A DNA stretch of 8,842 bases from Planctomycetota bacterium (GTDB lineage: Bacteria > Planctomycetota > Planctomycetia > Isosphaerales > Isosphaeraceae). The DNA lies in the NCBI GenBank assembly GCA_021807585.1, contig JAKBCQ010000060.1, positions 1 through 8,842 on the forward strand, given 5' to 3'. The notes under the pieces are model-generated. The model saw nothing but the letters and a program-made list of their open reading frames with translations. It was not told where the DNA came from and did no database searches. Positions 4,949 through 8,842 of this stretch are shown piece by piece. Each line of letters begins with the position of its first letter. The first letter of the stretch is position 1. The position numbers and the translations under genes were made by a program.

Positions 4949-7012
4949 ATGGCGGTAATGGTCGGGATCGATCTGGGGACGACGAATTCGGCGATCGCGC
5001 GGATCGACGAGCACGGTCGCCCCGTCGTGATTCCCAACCGCGAGGGGAAGAACATCACCCCTTCGGTGATCGCGTTCAGCGTCGATCCTCCCGCGGTCGG
5101 CGACGAGGCCAAAGAGCTGGCGCGGTTGGGGGGGGACGACATCGCTTCGTATTTTAAGCCGCGGATGGGTGACCCGCATTTTCTCCTCTCGTTCCATGGC
5201 CGTGATTACACCGCGACCGATCTTTCGGCGATTATCCTTAGGCGGCTCAAGGAAGACGCCGAGACGAGTTTGGGAGAGCCGATCGACTCCGCGGTGATCA
5301 CGGTACCCGCGTATTTCGCCGACGCCCAGCGGACCGCGACGATCGAGGCGGGACGACGCGCGGGGTTGCGCGTTTCGCGGATCATCAACGAACCGACCGC
5401 CGCGGCGCTCGCCTACGGCGTTCAAAAAACATCCATTGACGAAAACATCCTCATTTATGATTTGGGAGGAGGGACGTTCGACGTCACGACGGCGCGGGTT
5501 TCTCCCGAGGCGATCGAAGTTCGATCGACCGCGGGGGATCACGACCTGGGGGGGAAGAACTGGGACGATCGGATCGCGATGTTTTTAAGCGAGCAATTCG
5601 CGGCGGACACCGGGATCGACCCGCTCGACGACCCGATCGCACTCAATGAGGTTTTGGTGCGATCCGAACAAGCGAAGTGGACCCTCTCGGAACGGACCGC
5701 GACGCGCGTGACGCTTCAGCTTGGAACCGAACGCCGCACCTACGAATTGACTCGACCACAATTTGAAATCATGACATCTTCGCTATTGGATCGGACAAAA
5801 CTTCTAACCGAGGAGGCGCTCGCCGCCGCGGGGTTGAAGTGGGGCGATCTCGCGGGGGTGTTGCTCGTCGGCGGGTCGACGCGGATGCCGATGGTGCGGT
5901 CGTTCGTGGCGCTGATGTCGGGCAAGCCGCCGCGGGTGGGGGTGAACGTCGACGAGGCGGTCGCGCTCGGCGCCGCGATCCAGGCCGCCCTCGAGATCGG
6001 GGGCGAACCCCGCGACGCGAGACCCAAATTCACCCTTGTCGGATCAAAACGTATCCACGACGTTATGTCTCATAGCTTGGGCGTCGTCGCCGAAAACCGC
6101 GACGGATCCGCTTATATTAACGATATTCTCATACCAAAGAATACTCCAATACCGACGAGTCGGTCGAAATCGTATTCGCATGAAACGCATCGGGGCGCGA
6201 GCCGCGAACTCGATCTGTTTCTGACGCAGGGGGAAAGTTCGGCGCCGCTCGATTGCTCGATCCTCGGCAAATACGTTTTCTCGGCGATCGAACCCACCGG
6301 CGAACGCGTGAATATTGATGTCCAGATCTCTTATGACGATAACGGCGTCGTGAGGGTCAAGGCGATTCAGCGCGATACGGGCGCCGAGCTGCCGTACGAG
6401 GTCGTTCCCGTTCCCGACGACGTGTCGTGGCTCGGTCGTCCTCCGGCGCACGGCGAGGAGCGAACTCCCCCTCCCATGCTTCGGATCTTTTTATTAATCG
6501 ACGTCTCGTCGAGCATGTCGGGAGAGCCTCTTGAAGAGGCGCAGGCCGCCGCGCGCGAGTTCCTGGACAAGTGCGATTTCACCCGCGCCGAGGTCGGTCT
6601 GATCGCATTCTCGAACCTCGCCAATTTATCCGCCGATGCGAGCGACAACCCCCGTAAAGTTCAAGCGGCGATCGGCAGGCTTGAAGCCGACGGCACGACG
6701 AACCTCTCCAGTGCAATCGAAACGGCGCGAGAACGACTCGCCGCGTCGGATCGACGCAAATACATGGTAATATTAACCGACGGTTATCCTGATGCGCCGA
6801 CCGCGGCGATCGATGAGGCGAAGCGGGCGCGCGACCTCGGGATCGAGATCGTCGCGATCGGCATGGGCGAGGCCGACGGCGAGTATCTGCGGAAGATCGC
6901 GAGCACCGACGAAGGATCGATCTTCGCGCATCAAGGCGAGCTCGTGGCGACCTTCGGACGGATCGCACGGGTCATCGCCGAAGGGGGCCGCGGATTGCGG
7001 AAATCGACGTGA
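4949..7012 (+). CDS. Hsp70-VWA fusion protein (DnaK-like ATPase with C-terminal von Willebrand A domain)
   Basis: The 687-residue protein joins two domains. Residues 4-350 form an Hsp70 nucleotide-binding domain: GIDLGTTNS (Asp8), Lys70, INEPTAAALAYG (Glu148), DLGGGTFD (171-178, Thr176), VGGSTRMP (307-314) and DEAVALGAA. Residues about 368-490 match the beta-sandwich peptide-binding half (DVMSHSLGV, IPKNTPIPT, LTQGES, DDNGVVRVKA). Where DnaK has its helical lid there is a VWA domain (about 511-680) with a complete MIDAS: DVSSS (Asp518, Ser520, Ser522), GTTN (about Thr584) and LTDG (Asp611). A metal-bridged protein contact is therefore expected. A Pro-rich joint (RPPAHGEERTPPP) separates the parts. 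There is no signal peptide, so it acts in the cytoplasm. The stop codon overlaps the GTG of the FHA membrane gene (GTGA), indicating translational coupling and probably a shared complex. An 8-G run lies at 5128-5135. Domain calls are firm; the biological role is unknown. Confidence 0.94.
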   Translation: MAVMVGIDLGTTNSAIARIDEHGRPVVIPNREGKNITPSVIAFSVDPPAVGDEAKELARLGGDDIASYFKPRMGDPHFLLSFHGRDYTATDLSAIILRRLKEDAETSLGEPIDSAVITVPAYFADAQRTATIEAGRRAGLRVSRIINEPTAAALAYGVQKTSIDENILIYDLGGGTFDVTTARVSPEAIEVRSTAGDHDLGGKNWDDRIAMFLSEQFAADTGIDPLDDPIALNEVLVRSEQAKWTLSERTATRVTLQLGTERRTYELTRPQFEIMTSSLLDRTKLLTEEALAAAGLKWGDLAGVLLVGGSTRMPMVRSFVALMSGKPPRVGVNVDEAVALGAAIQAALEIGGEPRDARPKFTLVGSKRIHDVMSHSLGVVAENRDGSAYINDILIPKNTPIPTSRSKSYSHETHRGASRELDLFLTQGESSAPLDCSILGKYVFSAIEPTGERVNIDVQISYDDNGVVRVKAIQRDTGAELPYEVVPVPDDVSWLGRPPAHGEERTPPPMLRIFLLIDVSSSMSGEPLEEAQAAAREFLDKCDFTRAEVGLIAFSNLANLSADASDNPRKVQAAIGRLEADGTTNLSSAIETARERLAASDRRKYMVILTDGYPDAPTAAIDEAKRARDLGIEIVAIGMGEADGEYLRKIASTDEGSIFAHQGELVATFGRIARVIAEGGRGLRKST

Positions 7013-7947
7013 ATCCCGCGTCCAATGCGACTCCCCAAACGAAACCGCGAACCAACCCCGCGACCAACGCCGTCGCTTCGTTGTCGCCCGCTTCACGCGC
7101 CAATTTCCGCCGCGCCTACGGCATGGCGCTCGCCGGCGCGATCGGAGCTTTGCTCGGTCTGTTTTGGTATGTTGAACTCGTGCATACCAGTAATATTTGG
7201 GTGCGTGACTGTTGGGCGGGCGTCGCGATCGGCGGAGCGATCGGCTTCGTTTTGAACGCCGCCGAGCCGTTTCGCGACGGCGCCTGGCTTAAGCTCTCTC
7301 GCATGGGCACGTGGGGAGGGCTCGCGGGGGCGATCGGCGGAGCGATCGGTCTCTTGATCGGCGAGTTCGTCCTCGGCGGCCTGCGCGGCGGTCTCTTGGG
7401 TCGATCGATCTCGTGGAGCATCCTCGGCCTGGGAATCGGAATCAGCCAGGGGCTCGCTCATCGTTCGCTCCAGCGGCTGATTTTCGGCGTGCTCGGCGGA
7501 GCGACGGGAGGCTTTATCGGCGGATTCTTATTTGAATCGCTCCGGATCGCGCTCGCCGAACGGTTCGGATATGCGCTCAGCCAGGCGCTCGGGATCGTCG
7601 TCCTGGGCGCCGGTTTGGGGCTCTTCCTGGCGCTCGTCGAGCAGGCTTTGCGGCGCGCCTGGTTGCAGGTTCTTTCGGGGCGTCAGGAGGGACGGATCTT
7701 CTTGCTGACGAATCGATCGTCGACGATCGGCCTTGACGAGCGCGCCCATGTGGGGCTTTTCGGCGACGCCCAAATCGCACGTCGGCACGCCGAAATTATC
7801 GTCACCCCCTCGGGCTACGCGCTCTGCAACCGCGACGCCAAAGCCCGTACAAGGATCAACGGCGCACCGGTTTCCGGCGAACGAATGCTCGCCGACGGCG
7901 ATAAGATCGAATTCGGAGGAACGAGGCTCGTGTTCCACAGAAAATAA
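7009..7947 (+). CDS. Six-helix Gly-rich membrane protein with C-terminal FHA domain
   Basis: The 312-residue product has a polar Asn/Thr/Pro-rich N-terminal tail (1-30), six probable membrane helices (about 37-55, 67-84, 101-123, 133-151, 156-176, 192-210) and an FHA domain (about 226-312). Helices 1-3 and 5 carry glycine-zipper patterns (AGAIGALLG, GGAIGF, AGAIGGAIG, GGATGGFIGG), which favour tight helix packing. The FHA domain shows STIG (238-241), RRHAEI (258-263) and INGAPV (283-288). Two usual phosphothreonine contacts are changed: the Arg after Gly is Leu242, and the Ser of SRxH is Ala257, while His260 and Asn284 remain. The start GTG overlaps the upstream stop by 4 nt and has no close Shine-Dalgarno site (a G-run lies about 21 nt away), so reinitiation after the Hsp70-VWA gene is likely. 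ATG 7123 is possible but would remove the tail. It probably anchors the Hsp70-VWA protein at the inner membrane; that role is inferred. Confidence 0.88.
   Translation: MNPASNATPQTKPRTNPATNAVASLSPASRANFRRAYGMALAGAIGALLGLFWYVELVHTSNIWVRDCWAGVAIGGAIGFVLNAAEPFRDGAWLKLSRMGTWGGLAGAIGGAIGLLIGEFVLGGLRGGLLGRSISWSILGLGIGISQGLAHRSLQRLIFGVLGGATGGFIGGFLFESLRIALAERFGYALSQALGIVVLGAGLGLFLALVEQALRRAWLQVLSGRQEGRIFLLTNRSSTIGLDERAHVGLFGDAQIARRHAEIIVTPSGYALCNRDAKARTRINGAPVSGERMLADGDKIEFGGTRLVFHRK
7225..7349 (+). repeat. 20-nt exact in-frame direct repeat within the FHA membrane gene
   Basis: The same 20 bases (GCGATCGGCGGAGCGATCGG) occur at 7225-7244 and 7330-7349, 105 nt (35 codons) apart and in the same frame, encoding AIGGAIG in both places. 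This points to an internal duplication of a helix-pair unit in the membrane region, or to convergence on the glycine-zipper motif. Confidence 0.6.
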
Positions 7948-8131
7948 TTAAATATTCATGCGTATTCTAGGTGATCCGTCGGCCGGAGACGTCTCTTTGG
8001 ACCGGCGTATTAATATAAGAATTGATGTATTGCAAATCGGCGCAATCGCAACGGCGGTCCGGGTCGTTTCGCGTTCGACCTTGAACCGCGGGGGGTCGTT
8101 TGAGAAACTAATCCGTTCCCAAACGCGAACC

Positions 8132-8138
8132 AGGGGAG
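8132..8138 (+). promoter_or_regulatory. Ribosome binding site fixing the ATG 8150 start of gatC
   Basis: AGGGGAG lies 11 nt before ATG 8150. An in-frame ATG at 7958 would add 64 residues with no GatC character, whereas ATG 8150 gives the standard GatC start and a standard length of 95 residues. The 202-nt stretch from 7948 to here holds no other gene I can support. It includes an AT-rich patch (8008-8032) and a short ATTGC/GCAAT inverted repeat, but no convincing promoter. Confidence 0.6.
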
Positions 8139-8149
8139 TCGATAAGACG

Positions 8150-8437
8150 ATGAGTTTAACCCGCGAGGAAGTCGCCCAGGTCGGCATGCTGGCGCGGCTC
8201 CGCTTGAGCGCCGAGAATTTAGACATGTTCACTGGTCAGCTCAACCAGATCGTCGATTTTGTGGCGACGCTCGGCGAGCTCGACGTGACGGGGGTCGAGC
8301 CGTTGGCGCACGGAGTCGACGTTCGGAACGTGTTTCGCGAAGACTTGGTCGGTCCTTCGTTGCCGCGCTCCGCGGCGCTCGCCAACGCTCCCAAAAAGAA
8401 TTCCGAGGGGTTTCTCGTCCCCGCGGTGCTCGATTGA
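8150..8437 (+). CDS. gatC: Glutamyl/aspartyl-tRNA amidotransferase subunit C
   Basis: The 95-residue protein matches GatC throughout. It opens with MSLTREEVAQVGMLARLRLS, continues with a helix ending in QLNQIVDFVATLGELD, and then has the TGVEPLAH motif, NVFREDLV, the SLPRSAALANAP segment and the terminal FLVPAVLD. GatC is the small belt subunit that wraps and stabilises GatA and GatB in GatCAB, which converts Glu-tRNA(Gln) to Gln-tRNA(Gln), and Asp-tRNA(Asn) to Asn-tRNA(Asn), in bacteria lacking the direct synthetases. The gatA gene follows after 62 nt, the expected partner. It begins 202 nt after the FHA gene and is probably functionally unrelated to it. Confidence 0.95.
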   Translation: MSLTREEVAQVGMLARLRLSAENLDMFTGQLNQIVDFVATLGELDVTGVEPLAHGVDVRNVFREDLVGPSLPRSAALANAPKKNSEGFLVPAVLD

Positions 8438-8499
8438 CCCGTCGCGGCGATTCATCATCTATTAAAATTTCATCGATATAAAGAATAGGATACGACATC

Positions 8500-8842
8500 A
8501 TGGATCCGACCCGTTCGACGGCGAGCGGACTGCTCGGTTTGTTGAGCTCGAAAGCGATCGGCGCCGAGGAGGTCGCTCGCGCCTACCTCGACCGCGCCCA
8601 CAAGCTCGAAAGACTGAACGTCTTTGTACATCTTGATCCCGAGAACGTGCTGGCGCAAGCGCGCGAGGTCGATCGCAAACGCGCCGCGAACGAGCCGCTC
8701 GGGCCGCTCGCGGGGGTTCCGGTCGCGATCAAAGATCTATTATGCGTGAACGGCGAACCGACGACTTGCGGCAGCCGAATGCTCCGCGGGTTCAAACCCC
8801 CTTACGACGCCACCGCGATCGCCAAGCTGAAGGCCGCCGACG
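8500..8842 (+). CDS. gatA: Glutamyl-tRNA amidotransferase subunit A, N-terminal part (3' truncated by window edge)
   Basis: The first 114 residues are present. The frame stays open to the window end and matches the start of amidase-signature GatA proteins: an N-terminal helix pair, then LNVFVHLD (39-46), and PLAGVPVAIKDLLCVNG with the catalytic Lys at position 78, followed by TTCGSRML and the PPYDATAIAKLKAA segment. The rest of the Ser-cisSer-Lys triad and the GGSS signature lie beyond the window. GatA releases ammonia from glutamine and passes it to GatB. The start is supported by AGGA at 8487-8490, 9 nt before ATG. gatB may follow downstream, but this cannot be seen. Confidence 0.95.
   Translation, partial: MDPTRSTASGLLGLLSSKAIGAEEVARAYLDRAHKLERLNVFVHLDPENVLAQAREVDRKRAANEPLGPLAGVPVAIKDLLCVNGEPTTCGSRMLRGFKPPYDATAIAKLKAAD

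Noticed and set aside
7991..8060. T-box-like leader before gatC (TGGACCGGCG)
   Set aside because: The match to the T-box core is partial, and no specifier stem or terminator/antiterminator pair is seen.
7958..8149. ATG at 7958 as the start of gatC, giving a 64-residue extension
   Set aside because: The added residues have no GatC character, and ATG 8150 has AGGGGAG upstream and gives a standard GatC length.

Overview
The window is a GC-rich chromosomal segment with all recognisable genes on the + strand. It most likely comes from a planctomycete. This is inferred from a small membrane protein beginning with an RFS-type hydrophobic segment of the kind common in that phylum, from the style of the Hsp70, VWA and FHA proteins, and from a gatC-gatA pair whose GatC reads like planctomycete GatC. 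No 16S or marker gene is present, so the assignment is not certain. The genes are densely packed. No intergenic stretch exceeds about 230 bases, and no RNA gene, insertion sequence or CRISPR array was seen.

Layout: (a) 3-110 is the C-terminal end of an unidentified membrane protein. (b) 221-2317 encodes a secreted S46-family dipeptidyl peptidase (DPP7/DPP11 type) with a complete His-Asp-Ser triad. It is preceded by an imperfect 25-bp direct repeat and followed by a perfect 14-bp hairpin. (c) 2449-2940 encodes a five-helix membrane protein of unknown function. (d) 3172-7947 is the most unusual part: a non-canonical Hsp70 lacking its lid, a second Hsp70 whose lid is replaced by a von Willebrand factor A (VWA) domain with an intact metal-binding MIDAS motif, and a six-helix Gly-rich membrane protein ending in an FHA domain. 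The last two genes overlap by 4 nt. A good sigma70-like promoter, with a direct repeat of 11-bp period just upstream of its -35 box, precedes the first Hsp70 gene. (e) 8150-8437 is gatC and 8500 to the window end is the start of gatA, encoding subunits of the tRNA-dependent amidotransferase.

Working model for (d), by inference: the two Hsp70-like ATPases are tandem paralogues. Both keep the nucleotide-binding motifs and a beta-sandwich substrate-binding half, but neither has the alpha-helical lid of DnaK. The VWA domain would provide metal-dependent protein contact, and the FHA protein would anchor the assembly at the membrane. The FHA domain has lost the usual GR arginine and the serine of the SRxH motif, so it may bind partners without phosphothreonine. 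No J-protein, GrpE, kinase or phosphatase is encoded in the window, so the inputs to this putative module are unknown.
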